64,000 nucleotides of DNA from Streptomyces sp. TRM68416 (GCF_014596915.1 NZ_JACVWU010000005.1:248001-312000), one strand, 5' to 3'; positions 1 to 8,317 are shown, counted from the stretch's first letter. The notes: a model not told the origin generated them from the letters alone. Translations and numbers: made by a program.

Positions 1-1374
1 GACGACAGCCCGGCCGAGCGGCGCGGCCCACGGCACGGCGCACACGCCCAGGAGCTGGAAGGCCTCGGACAGGCCGTGCGCCGCGATGAAACCGGCCACC
101 CAGTCGGCCCGTTCGGCGGCGTCCAGCGTGCCGAGCAGCTTGGCGCGCTCGGCCAGGGACACCGCACCCGGCCCGCCCGCCTCGGGCGCCGACGGCGTCC
201 CCAGCAGCGCGCGTGACCAGACGGCGTCCCGCTGACGCACGGCCGCCCGGCACCAGGCGGCGTGCAGCTCGGCCTGCCAGTCGTCCGCCACCGGCAGGGC
301 CACGATCTCGGCGGCCGTCCGGCCGCCGAGCCGCTCCGGCCAGGTGCCCAGCGGCGCCGCCTCCACCAACTGTCCCAGCCACCACGACCGTTCCCCGCGT
401 CCCGCCGGAGCCTTGGGTACGACACCGTCGCGCTCCATACTCGGGTCACACTCGTGCGGTGCCTCGACCGTGATCGTGGGTGTGTCCGCCGTGCGGTCGA
501 CGGCCACGCACGCCGCGGCCCTGACCGCCATCCGCGCGGCGAGGGCCGAGCCGGGCAGCGCGGACAGCAACTCCGCCGCCGTGGCCCGCACATTGCGGCT
601 GCGGTCGGCCAGCGCCTGCTCCAGGAACGGCTCGTCCGCCGGGCTCAGCCCCGTGCGCAGCGAGTCGAGGAACATCAGACGGTCCTCGGCCCGCTCCGTC
701 GCCCATGTGCTCGTGAGCAGCTCGCGCGCGGCGGCGGGCTCGCGGGCCCGTATCGCGGCCAGCAGCGCTACCCGTTCGGCGAACAGGCCCTCCTGCCACA
801 GCCCTTGGATCTTCTCCGTCTCCTCCGGGCGGGGCAGCGAGGTGCCGCCGCCCGGCGTCGCGCGCAGGGCGAACCGCCAGTCCGGGTTCAGCCGCGCGAG
901 CCACACCGCGCGCGGGCCCGCGAATCTCAGCACGGCCGGCCGCAGATCCGTCCGCCCCCGTGCCGCGTCCAGCAGCGCGGGGAGCATGTGCGGGGGCGCC
1001 GCGTACCCGCGCGTGTTCGCCGTCGCGAGCCACTGCGGCAGCAGCTCCATGAGGTCCGGCGCCGTGCCTCTGCGCCCGCTGCCCGCCGCTCCCGCACGGT
1101 CGGCCAGCAGTTGCGCGAGCCTGCGGACGGCCGCGGCGGGTGGCACCGGCCGCGGATCCTCGGGTGCCGGCTCGGGGCGGGGTGCCGCCTGCGCAGGCCG
1201 CAGCCCGGCTCGCCGCCGTACGGTCTCCAGCGCGGCCGCGTCCAGCAGCGCCACCGGTGCCTCCCGGTCCGGTCCGGCGCCCGGCGGGGTGCGCCGGTCG
1301 GTGCCGAGCAGCGCGGTGGTGACGAGCTCCTCCCAGGCGCCCTGCGCGGACGGGGCCGCGGAGTTCCTGCTCAT
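1..1374 (-). CDS. DUF5691 family protein (3' end beyond window)
   Basis: The reading frame stays open from the ATG at 1374 to the window edge, giving 458 codons with no stop, so the C-terminus is missing. The N-terminus contains WEELVTTALLGTDRR, which I recognise from DUF5691 proteins encoded next to SWIM, MoxR, DUF5682 and VWA genes in actinomycetes. GGAAGGGAACCTC in front of the ATG is a good ribosome-binding site. No signal peptide or membrane segment is visible, and the protein is rich in Ala, Arg and Leu with a helical-repeat look. It lies 130 bp downstream of the SWIM gene on the same strand and is probably co-transcribed. No biochemical function is known to me; the family name rests on that motif and the neighbours. 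Confidence 0.75.
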   Translation of the reverse strand, partial: MSRNSAAPSAQGAWEELVTTALLGTDRRTPPGAGPDREAPVALLDAAALETVRRRAGLRPAQAAPRPEPAPEDPRPVPPAAAVRRLAQLLADRAGAAGSGRRGTAPDLMELLPQWLATANTRGYAAPPHMLPALLDAARGRTDLRPAVLRFAGPRAVWLARLNPDWRFALRATPGGGTSLPRPEETEKIQGLWQEGLFAERVALLAAIRAREPAAARELLTSTWATERAEDRLMFLDSLRTGLSPADEPFLEQALADRSRNVRATAAELLSALPGSALAARMAVRAAACVAVDRTADTPTITVEAPHECDPSMERDGVVPKAPAGRGERSWWLGQLVEAAPLGTWPERLGGRTAAEIVALPVADDWQAELHAAWCRAAVRQRDAVWSRALLGTPSAPEAGGPGAVSLAERAKLLGTLDAAERADWVAGFIAAHGLSEAFQLLGVCAVPWAAPLGRAVV

Positions 1375-1504
1375 GAGGTTCCCTTCCGTGGGGTGCCGAG
1401 GAGTGGTTGAACGCTCATCCGTGTCGGGTGTCCCTTGATGCGGGACACATGCGCGGGGGAGGCGAGGCCCGTGGGAGCCGCTGTCGCCGCCATGGACAGA
1501 GGGC

Positions 1505-2866
1505 TCAGCACAGCGGCACCCCCTCGCCCGCTCCCCGCGGCCAGGCCGTCAGCGGGGTGAAGCCGCGGTGCCCGCACTCGCCGAAGACCTTGACGGGCGC
1601 GCCGCCGGACAGGGCGACCAGACGCCACAGGCCCGGTCGGGCCAGGGCGGCGGGCGTGAGCGGCAGGGCCGTGTCCGCGTCGGCGTCCGCCAACTGCCAG
1701 CCGTCACCGTCGGGGGCCGGTATCACCCCGTCCAGGGTCACCGGCACCGACTCCAGCCAGGGATCGTCCCGCAGCGCCTCGCCGTAGCGTGCCGCCGCCC
1801 GAGCCGTCGTCACCCCCGGCGGACGCGTCGAGCCCGGTACGGGCGCGCCGAACCGCTCGCCCAGCGACACCCGCTGCTGCCCGCCTCCCGGATGGGCGGA
1901 CACCTCCGCGTCCAGCACCAGCCCCACCGGCAGCGCCAGCTCCGGCGCACGGCCTGCGGCCCCATAGGAAAGGAGCAGCGCGGTACGGTCCGAACCGGTG
2001 CCGTACAGCCAGATCCTGCGGGTCGTCAGACGGGCGTCCGCCGTGTCGTACTGGGCGAGGACCAGCCAGCGGTCGCGGATCGCCGGGCCGTCCGCGGCGG
2101 TGGGCAGGCCGATCCGGGACCGGACCGTCGCCGCCAGTTCCTCCGGCAGCCGCTCGCGGCGCAGCCAGCCCTGGTCGAGAAGGTGCAGCAGCGCGCACTC
2201 CTCCAGCAGCCGCACCGGCCAGTCGGGCCCGGACGACGGGATGGCCCCCAACTCCCGCACCCGCGCCGCCAGTCCCGACGCCTGCGCGTCGACCATGCGG
2301 GCCGCCGTCTCCTCCCACAGCCCGTACCCCGCCTGCTCCGCGCCCGCCAGCCCGCCGCGCAGCAGGTCCGCCAGCCGCTGCTCCAGCTCCGTCGCCCCCG
2401 CCGTGACCAGCCCGGCCCGGCGCTCCGCCCGGCGCCGCGCCGCCTCCGGATCACGCGGACCGGATCCCGGCCCGGACGCGCCCGCCGCCGTCCGCTTCTC
2501 CTGCGCCCGCTTCCTTCTCCCCGCCAGCCACTGCTCCGCCCAGTCCGGCGCCTCCTGCCCCGGCGGCACCGCTCCGTCCCCGCCCGCCCAGAGCAGCAGC
2601 AGCCCGAGCGCGTGCTTGCACGGGAACTTCCGGCTCGGACAACTGCACTTGTACGCGGGACCGGCCGCGTCCGCGATGTCGACGACCGTCTGATACGGCT
2701 TGCTGCCACTGCCCTTGCACAGCCCCCACACCGTCCCCTCGTCGCTGCTCCCCGCCTCGGACCACGGCCCGGCCGCACCGAGTTTGCTGCCCGCTTTGCG
2801 TGACGCGGCGTCAGGCGCCAGTGCCAGCACCTGGTCCGCGCTCCAGCGCACCCCCTGCTGAGTCAT
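1505..2866 (-). CDS. SWIM zinc-finger protein
   Basis: This 453-residue protein has a SWIM zinc finger of the form CxCx6CxH at residues 74-85 (C74, C76, C83, H85). SWIM fingers bind DNA or mediate protein contacts and occur in nucleic-acid-associated proteins. The rest is Ala/Arg-rich with no motif I recognise. I chose the ATG at 2866, which starts MTQQGVRWSADQ, over an upstream in-frame start at 2920, because the promoter at 2874-2896 puts the transcription start on or beside this ATG. The gene would therefore be leaderless. It is divergent from the MoxR ATPase and upstream of DUF5691. The shared promoter suggests one DNA-stress-related function, but that is inference. Confidence 0.85.
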   Translation of the reverse strand: MTQQGVRWSADQVLALAPDAASRKAGSKLGAAGPWSEAGSSDEGTVWGLCKGSGSKPYQTVVDIADAAGPAYKCSCPSRKFPCKHALGLLLLWAGGDGAVPPGQEAPDWAEQWLAGRRKRAQEKRTAAGASGPGSGPRDPEAARRRAERRAGLVTAGATELEQRLADLLRGGLAGAEQAGYGLWEETAARMVDAQASGLAARVRELGAIPSSGPDWPVRLLEECALLHLLDQGWLRRERLPEELAATVRSRIGLPTAADGPAIRDRWLVLAQYDTADARLTTRRIWLYGTGSDRTALLLSYGAAGRAPELALPVGLVLDAEVSAHPGGGQQRVSLGERFGAPVPGSTRPPGVTTARAAARYGEALRDDPWLESVPVTLDGVIPAPDGDGWQLADADADTALPLTPAALARPGLWRLVALSGGAPVKVFGECGHRGFTPLTAWPRGAGEGVPLC

Positions 2867-2873
2867 GACATCG

Positions 2874-2896
2874 AAGGTAGATCCCACCACTGACAA
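2874..2896 (-). promoter_or_regulatory. PafBC-type (LexA-independent) promoter for the SWIM gene
   Basis: On the minus strand TTGTCAGTG (2888-2896) is followed by 8 nt and TACCTT (2874-2879). This matches the RecA-NDp/PafBC consensus tTGTCRGtg-N8-TAnnnT exactly. Seven bases separate the -10 from the ATG at 2866, so the mRNA is probably leaderless. Confidence 0.7.
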
Positions 2897-2943
2897 TCGC
2901 CCCGGCGAGCGCGTTTTCACAGGTCAGAGCCGATTGTCAGTGG
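2887..2943. repeat. Perfect 13-bp inverted repeat between divergent genes
   Basis: CCACTGACAATCG at 2887-2899 is repeated as its exact reverse complement at 2931-2943, with a 31-nt spacer. A third partial box, TTGTCAG, lies at 2956-2962. Each arm is the upstream box of one of the two divergent promoters, so a single activator could control both arms of the cluster. Confidence 0.9.
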
Positions 2944-2956
2944 CGTGGTGCACGGT
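2934..2956 (+). promoter_or_regulatory. Putative PafBC-type promoter for the MoxR arm
   Basis: TTGTCAGTG (2934-2942), then 8 nt, then CACGGT (2951-2956). The -10 differs from TAnnnT at its first base. A start near 2963 would leave a leader of about 37 nt that includes the GGAGGGGGAC ribosome site before the ATG at 3000. Confidence 0.5.
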
Positions 2957-2999
2957 TGTCAGCAGAGACCGACCGGCCCGACCGGAGGGGGACTTTGCC

Positions 3000-4130
3000 A
3001 TGTCTGTGTCCGTAGAACCGACGTCCGTGCAGATGCCGGAGCAGGAGCCGGCCGAGGCGTTGCGACCGCACGCCGAGGACGCCTTCGCCCATGAACTCGC
3101 CGCGCTGGCCGCGCAGGACGACCGCCCGCGCCCGGCCCGCTGGAAGCTGTCGCCGTGGGCCGTCGCGACCTACCTGCTCGGCGGCACACTGCCGGACGGC
3201 ACGGTCATCACCCCGAAGTACGTGGGCCCGCGCCGCCTCGTCGAGGTCGCCGTCACCACGCTCGCCACCGACCGCGCCCTGCTCCTGCTCGGCGTGCCCG
3301 GCACGGCCAAGACCTGGGTGTCCGAACACCTGGCAGCGGCCGTCAGCGGCGACTCCACCCTGCTGGTCCAGGGCACCGCCGGCACCCCGGAGGAGGCCAT
3401 CCGCTACGGCTGGAACTACGCGCAGCTGCTCGCGCACGGCCCGAGCCGCGACGCCCTCGTGCCGAGCCCCGTCATGCGGGCCATGGCCGAGGGCATGACG
3501 GCGCGGGTGGAGGAGCTGACCCGTATCCCCGCCGACGTACAGGACACGCTCATCACGATCCTGTCGGAGAAGACACTGCCGATACCGGAACTGGGCCAGG
3601 AGGTGCAGGCCATCCGCGGCTTCAACCTGATCGCCACGGCCAACGACCGCGACCGCGGCGTCAACGACCTGTCCAGCGCACTGCGCCGCCGCTTCAACAC
3701 GGTCGTGCTGCCGCTGCCGGAGAGCGTCGACGCCGAGGTCGACATCGTCTCCCGGCGCGTCGACCAGATCGGCCGCTCCCTCGACCTGCCGGCCGCGCCC
3801 GACGGCATCGACGAGATCCGCCGGGTCGTCACCGTCTTCCGCGAACTGCGCGACGGAATCACCTCCGACGGTCGCACGAAGCTGAAGTCGCCGAGCGGCA
3901 CGCTCTCCACGGCGGAGGCCATCTCCGTCGTCACCAACGGACTCGCCCTCGCCGCCCACTTCGGCGACGGAGTGCTGCGGCCGGGCGACGTCGCCGCGGG
4001 CATCCTCGGCGCCGTGGTCCGCGACCCGGCGGCCGACCGGGTCGTCTGGCAGGAGTACCTGGAGGCGGTCGTCCGCGAGCGCGACGGCTGGAAGGACTTC
4101 TACCGCGCCTGCCGGGAGGTGAGCGTGTGA
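3000..4130 (+). CDS. MoxR-type AAA+ ATPase
   Basis: This 376-residue cytoplasmic ATPase has Walker A GVPGTAKT at residues 98-105, a sensor-1 Asn in LIATAND at 210-216, and the arginine finger in SALRRRF at 226-232. The Walker B position reads RVEELTR (169-175), where MoxR proteins usually have DEINR, so Glu stands in for the usual Asp. MoxR ATPases generally work with VWA-domain partners as metal-loading or remodelling chaperones, and a VWA gene lies downstream. The ATG at 3000 is preceded by GGAGGGGGAC; the frame is open further upstream but without a better start. Its stop overlaps the start of a small ORF (GTGTGA), so translation is probably coupled. Confidence 0.9.
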   Translation: MSVSVEPTSVQMPEQEPAEALRPHAEDAFAHELAALAAQDDRPRPARWKLSPWAVATYLLGGTLPDGTVITPKYVGPRRLVEVAVTTLATDRALLLLGVPGTAKTWVSEHLAAAVSGDSTLLVQGTAGTPEEAIRYGWNYAQLLAHGPSRDALVPSPVMRAMAEGMTARVEELTRIPADVQDTLITILSEKTLPIPELGQEVQAIRGFNLIATANDRDRGVNDLSSALRRRFNTVVLPLPESVDAEVDIVSRRVDQIGRSLDLPAAPDGIDEIRRVVTVFRELRDGITSDGRTKLKSPSGTLSTAEAISVVTNGLALAAHFGDGVLRPGDVAAGILGAVVRDPAADRVVWQEYLEAVVRERDGWKDFYRACREVSV

Positions 4131-4309
4131 GCGCGCACACCGAGCGGGGGCCGCGGGGCGACGACGACACGCGGTGGCCGCGGAAGCGAGGGGGACGGGG
4201 AGTCGGGCGTGACGGTGGCGCCGTCGCCGGCGGGGGACCGCTCCCGACCGGAGACGACGACACGCGGTGGCCTCGGCGGCGCGGAGGGCGACATGGCGAC
4301 GGAAGCTGA
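4127..4309 (+). CDS. Possible small basic protein with a duplicated motif
   Basis: A 60-codon frame starts at a GTG overlapping the ATPase stop codon. It contains the motif GDDDTRWPRKRGGR and, 31 residues later, GDDDTRWPRRRGGR. The underlying DNA repeats 19 bases exactly (4161-4179 and 4254-4272) at a 93-bp offset, which keeps the frame. The second copy runs into the ribosome-binding site (GGAGGG) and start of the DUF5682 gene. The frame may be a real translationally coupled small protein. It may instead be a duplicated spacer with no product. I recognise no family. Confidence 0.4.
   Translation: MSAHTERGPRGDDDTRWPRKRGGRGVGRDGGAVAGGGPLPTGDDDTRWPRRRGGRHGDGS
4161..4272 (+). repeat. Direct repeat, 19 bp identical at 93-bp spacing
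   Basis: ACGACGACACGCGGTGGCC occurs at 4161-4179 and 4254-4272, with looser similarity continuing about 20 bp downstream. The spacing is a multiple of three, which fits a duplication inside a translated frame. Confidence 0.85.
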
Positions 4310-6839
4310 GCGCGCGGGCGGGGGCGGCGCCGTGACCGGGCCGGTGCTGCTCGGGGTGCGGCACCACGGGCCGGGTTCGGCGCGGGCCGTGCGGGCGGCG
4401 CTGGACGCGGCCCGGCCGCGGGTGGTGCTGATCGAAGGGCCGCCGGAGGCCGACGCGCTGATCCCGCTGGCCGCGGACGAGGACATGCGCCCGCCGGTCG
4501 CCCTGCTCGCCCACGCCGTGGACGAGCCCGGCCGCTCGGCGTTCTGGCCACTGGCCGAGTTCTCCCCCGAGTGGGTCGCGATCCGCTGGGCCCTGGAGCA
4601 CCGGGTCCCGGCCCGGTTCATCGACCTTCCGGCCACGCACACCCTGGCGTGGGATCGGGACAACGAGAACAAGGAGAACAAGGGGGGCAAGGAGGACAAG
4701 GAGGACAAGGAGGAGAACGAGAAGGGGGCGGTCGACGGGCCGCCCGGCGGGCGCGGCGGCGACGAGACCGCCGTGGGACCGGGCGAAGAACCTGGCGACG
4801 GGACCGCCGGTGGGCCGGGGGAGGAACCCGGTGGCGCCTGCGCGGCCGGTGCCGATGTCCGCGTCGACCCCCTCGCCGTGCTCGCCGAGACCGCCGGTTA
4901 CGACGACCCCGAGCGGTGGTGGGAGGACGTCGTCGAGCACCGAGGGGCCGGCGACGGGGACGCGCTCGCGCCGTTCGCGGTGATCGAGGAGGCCATGGGG
5001 GCGCTGCGGGAGGCCTACGGCAGCGGGGGCCACGAGCGGGATCTCGTGCGGGAGGCGTACATGCGTCTCCAGGTGCGGGCCGCGCAGAAGGAGTTCGGGG
5101 ACGCGGTCGCCGTCGTCTGCGGGGCCTGGCACGTGCCCGCACTGCGGCAGCGGGCGACCGTCGCCGCCGACCGGGCCCGGCTGAAGGGACTGCCCAAGGT
5201 CAAGGCCGACATGACCTGGGTGCCGTGGACGTACCGCAGGCTGGCGCGGGCCAGCGGCTACGGGGCGGGCATCGACTCGCCGGGGTGGTACGGGCACCTG
5301 TTCGGCGCCCCGGACCGGCCCGTCGAGCGGTGGCTGACCAAGGTGGCAGGGCTGCTGCGGGCCGAGGACCGGATCGTGTCCTCCGCGCATGTCATCGAGG
5401 CGGTGCGGCTGGCCGAGACGCTCGCCGTGATGCGCGGCCGTCCGCTGCCCGGGCTGAGCGAGACGACCGACGCGGTGCGAGCAGTGATGTGCGAGGGCTC
5501 GGACGTGCCGCTGGCCCTGGTGCACGACCGGCTGGTCGTCGGCGACCTGCTGGGGGAGGTGCCGCAGGGCGCACCCGCGGTGCCCCTGCAGCGGGACCTC
5601 GACCGGATCCAGCGCCGGCTGCGGCTCAGGCCGCAGGCGCTGGAGCGTGAGCTGGAGCTCGACCTGCGCAAGGAGACCGACGCCGAGCGCAGTCGGCTGC
5701 TGCACCGCCTGCGCCTGCTCGGCGTCGGCTGGGGAGAGCCGGCCGCCTCCCGGGGCAGCACGGGGACGTTCCGGGAGACCTGGCGGCTGCGCTGGGAGCC
5801 GGAGCTGGCCGTGCGGGTCGCCGAGGCCGGGGTGTGGGGCACGACCGTACGCTCCGCGGCGAACGCCAAGGCCGAGGCGGACGCCGTCTCCGCAGCGGGC
5901 CTCGCCGATGTCACCGCGCTCGCCGAGCGGTGCCTGCTGGCCGAACTGACGGACGCGCTGCCCACGGTGATGCGCGTCCTCGCCGACCGGGCCGCGCTCG
6001 ACACGGATGTCGGCCACCTGGCCCAGGCACTGCCGGCCCTGGTCCGCTCCCTGCGGTACGGAGACGTGCGCGGCACGGACACGGGAGCGCTCGCGGAGGT
6101 CGCCGCGGGCCTCGCCGAGCGCGTCTTCGTCGGCCTGCCCCCGGCCTGCGCCGCACTGGACGCGGACGCCGCCGAGGAGATGCGCCGCCACGTCGACGCG
6201 GTGCACGGCGCGGTCGGGCTGCTCGGCGACGCCCCCGCACCGGGCCACGGACGGCTGCGCCACCGCTGGCAGGAGGTGCTCGGGGTGCTGTCGGCGCGGG
6301 ACACCGTCCCCGGGGTGATCCGCGGACGGGCCGTGCGGCTGCTGCTGGACGAAGGGGAGTTGGCGCAGGAGGAGGCGGCGCGGCTCATGGGGCTCGTGCT
6401 GTCGCCGGGCACGCCGCCGGGGGACGCGGCCGCGTGGATCGAGGGCTTCGTCGGCGGCGGCTCGGGCGGCGGCATGTTGCTCGTGCACGACGAACGGCTG
6501 CTCGGGCTGGTCGACGCCTGGCTGACCGGCGTACCGGCGGAGGCGTTCACGGACGTGCTGCCGCTGCTGCGGCGGACCTTCTCGGCGTACGAACCGGGTG
6601 TGCGGCGGACCTTGGGCGAGCTGGTCCGGCGGGGCCCGGGGGCGCGGGCGGGCACCGGGACCGGCGGGCACGGCGTACCGGGCTTCGCCGCCGAGCCCGA
6701 CGACGAGCGGGCGGACGCCGTGCTGCCGGTGGTGCGCATGCTGCTTGGGCTGGACGAACAAGGTGAACAAGACGAAGAAGACGAAGAAGACGCAGAAGAC
6801 AGGGACGCCGACAACGAGCCGGCGGGGGTGGGGCGATGA
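4293..6839 (+). CDS. DUF5682 family protein
   Basis: This protein has 848 residues. Its N-terminus, GVRHHGPGSARAVRAALD followed by VVLIEGPPEA, is the signature I associate with DUF5682. It resembles the His/Glu-containing start of the EreA/ChaN/TraB-like fold, so an enzyme is possible but unproven. After about residue 115 a highly charged insertion of some 65 residues (Asn/Lys/Glu/Asp, then Gly/Glu/Pro) is encoded by purine-rich simple sequence at 4660-4850. The C-terminus is a run of Glu/Asp. I chose the ATG at 4293, behind GGAGGGCGAC; a GTG at 4209 in the same frame would add 28 unconserved-looking residues. The gene sits between the MoxR and VWA genes, with ATGA coupling to the next small ORF. 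Confidence 0.85.
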   Translation: MATEAERAGGGGAVTGPVLLGVRHHGPGSARAVRAALDAARPRVVLIEGPPEADALIPLAADEDMRPPVALLAHAVDEPGRSAFWPLAEFSPEWVAIRWALEHRVPARFIDLPATHTLAWDRDNENKENKGGKEDKEDKEENEKGAVDGPPGGRGGDETAVGPGEEPGDGTAGGPGEEPGGACAAGADVRVDPLAVLAETAGYDDPERWWEDVVEHRGAGDGDALAPFAVIEEAMGALREAYGSGGHERDLVREAYMRLQVRAAQKEFGDAVAVVCGAWHVPALRQRATVAADRARLKGLPKVKADMTWVPWTYRRLARASGYGAGIDSPGWYGHLFGAPDRPVERWLTKVAGLLRAEDRIVSSAHVIEAVRLAETLAVMRGRPLPGLSETTDAVRAVMCEGSDVPLALVHDRLVVGDLLGEVPQGAPAVPLQRDLDRIQRRLRLRPQALERELELDLRKETDAERSRLLHRLRLLGVGWGEPAASRGSTGTFRETWRLRWEPELAVRVAEAGVWGTTVRSAANAKAEADAVSAAGLADVTALAERCLLAELTDALPTVMRVLADRAALDTDVGHLAQALPALVRSLRYGDVRGTDTGALAEVAAGLAERVFVGLPPACAALDADAAEEMRRHVDAVHGAVGLLGDAPAPGHGRLRHRWQEVLGVLSARDTVPGVIRGRAVRLLLDEGELAQEEAARLMGLVLSPGTPPGDAAAWIEGFVGGGSGGGMLLVHDERLLGLVDAWLTGVPAEAFTDVLPLLRRTFSAYEPGVRRTLGELVRRGPGARAGTGTGGHGVPGFAAEPDDERADAVLPVVRMLLGLDEQGEQDEEDEEDAEDRDADNEPAGVGR

Positions 6840-6991
6840 CGACCGAGGCGCTGAGGAAGCCGGGGCAGACGGCCCGGGAAGCGGAAGCGGCAGGACGAGG
6901 GCAGGGGCGTGAGGGGCGGGCGGAGGGCCGGACGACGACCGTGCCGGTGATCCCCTTGTGGGAGCGACTCGGCGGAGGGGTGCGCGGATGA
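6836..6991 (+). CDS. Possible 51-residue bridging small protein
   Basis: An ATG at 6836 overlaps the DUF5682 stop codon as ATGA. The 51-residue frame ends with a TGA that overlaps the VWA start codon, again as ATGA. It reads MTTEALRKPGQ, then an Arg/Gly/Glu-rich middle, then TVPVIPLWERLGGG. Exact fitting at both ends is typical of real coupled genes in this cluster, and without it there would be an unexplained 148-bp gap. I recognise no family. It could also be a leader through which ribosomes reach the VWA start. Confidence 0.5.
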   Translation: MTTEALRKPGQTAREAEAAGRGQGREGRAEGRTTTVPVIPLWERLGGGVRG

Positions 6992-8163
6992 CCACGGAGC
7001 TGACGGACCCGGCGGCGGAGCGGCTGCGCCGCTGGCGGCTCGTGCTCGGTGGTGACGCGGCCGACGGCACCGGGTGCGCGCTGTCCGGGCAGGACGCGGC
7101 GATGGACGGCGCGCTCGCCGCGCTCTACGGCAAGGGCGACAAGGGGCGGGCGGGAAGGGACCGTTCGGCGGGGCTCGGCGCGTCGGCGCCGTCCGTCGCG
7201 CGCTGGCTCGGCGACATCCGCACCTACTTCCCCTCCTCCGTCGTCCAGGTCATGCAGCGCGACGCCATCGACCGGCTCGGGCTGTCCACGCTGCTGCTGG
7301 AACCGGAGATGCTGGAGGCGGTCGAGGCCGACGTGCACCTCGTCGGCACCCTCCTCTCCCTCAACAAGGCGATGCCGGAGACGACGAAGGAGACGGCACG
7401 GGCCGTGGTGCGCAAGGTCGTCGAGGACCTGGAGAAGCGGCTCGCCACCCGCACCCGCGCCACGCTCACCGGCGCCCTCGACCGCAGCGCGCGGATCAGC
7501 CGGCCGCGCCACCACGACATCGACTGGAACCGCACGATCGCGGCCAACCTCAAGCACTACCTGCCGGAGTACCGGACGGTCGTGCCCGAGCGGCTCATCG
7601 GCTACGGACGGGCCTCCCAGTCGGTGAAGAAGGAAGTCGTCCTCTGCATCGACCAGTCTGGGTCGATGGCGGCGTCCGTGGTGTACGCGTCCGTGTTCGG
7701 GGCGGTGCTGGCGTCCATGCGGTCGATCAGCACGCGGCTGGTCGTCTTCGACACGGCCGTCGTCGACCTCACCGACCAACTGGACGATCCCGTGGACGTC
7801 CTGTTCGGCACTCAGCTGGGCGGCGGCACGGACATCAACCGGGCGCTGGCCTACTGCCAGTCGCAGATCAGCCGGCCCGCCGAGACGGTCGTCGTGCTCA
7901 TCAGCGACCTCTACGAAGGGGGCATACGCGACGAGATGCTGAAGCGGGTGGCGGCCATGAAGGCGTCGGGCGTGCAGTTCGTGGCGCTGCTGGCACTGTC
8001 GGACGAGGGGGCGCCCGCCTACGACCGGGAGCACGCGGCGGCGCTCGCGGCGCTGGGCGCACCGGCGTTCGCGTGCACGCCCGACCTCTTCCCCGAGGTG
8101 ATGGCGGCGGCGATCGAGAAGCGGCCGATTCCGGTACCCGACAGCGACTTGTCGACCCGTTGA
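6988..8163 (+). CDS. VWA domain-containing protein
   Basis: This 391-residue protein has a C-terminal von Willebrand A domain. The metal-ion-dependent adhesion site DQSGS is at residues 222-226, followed by a Thr in the GGGTDIN segment and an Asp in VVLISDLYEGG. The N-terminal 200 residues are helical and carry no recognised motif. The start at 6988 has GGAGGGG ten bases upstream and overlaps the preceding small ORF. VWA proteins paired with MoxR ATPases act as substrate adaptors that bind metal-bridged ligands. It is the last gene of the rightward arm; after it comes a gap with a 12-bp palindrome. Confidence 0.92.
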   Translation: MTTELTDPAAERLRRWRLVLGGDAADGTGCALSGQDAAMDGALAALYGKGDKGRAGRDRSAGLGASAPSVARWLGDIRTYFPSSVVQVMQRDAIDRLGLSTLLLEPEMLEAVEADVHLVGTLLSLNKAMPETTKETARAVVRKVVEDLEKRLATRTRATLTGALDRSARISRPRHHDIDWNRTIAANLKHYLPEYRTVVPERLIGYGRASQSVKKEVVLCIDQSGSMAASVVYASVFGAVLASMRSISTRLVVFDTAVVDLTDQLDDPVDVLFGTQLGGGTDINRALAYCQSQISRPAETVVVLISDLYEGGIRDEMLKRVAAMKASGVQFVALLALSDEGAPAYDREHAAALAALGAPAFACTPDLFPEVMAAAIEKRPIPVPDSDLSTR

Positions 8164-8193
8164 CCCGGGTTCGGTCGTCAAAACGGACATGCG

Positions 8194-8205
8194 TACCCAT
8201 GGGTA
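8194..8205. promoter_or_regulatory. 12-bp palindrome upstream of the 8318 gene
   Basis: TACCCATGGGTA is a perfect palindrome in the 154-bp gap after the VWA gene. It could be an operator for the next gene. No -10 or -35 pair is convincing. Confidence 0.35.
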
Positions 8206-8317
8206 GCAGAGGGCTTGCGCAACCGCGGGCGGGCCGTGCGAGGATCGACGCCGCGTCAGCGGTACGCCGCTCTCCCCACGTTGTTCGATTCCGCCGTACG
8301 AGAGGATCCTTGCCCTC

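Noticed and set aside
2887..2943. LexA (SOS) box at the SWIM/MoxR promoter
   Set aside because: The dyad does not match the actinobacterial LexA site (CGAACRNRYGTTYC); it matches the LexA-independent TTGTCAGTG class.
2937..7070. A minus-strand open frame of about 1,377 codons opposite the MoxR, DUF5682 and VWA genes
   Set aside because: It is antisense to three genes with recognised domains and has Pro/Arg/His-rich text without motifs, which is common in high-GC DNA where stops are rare.
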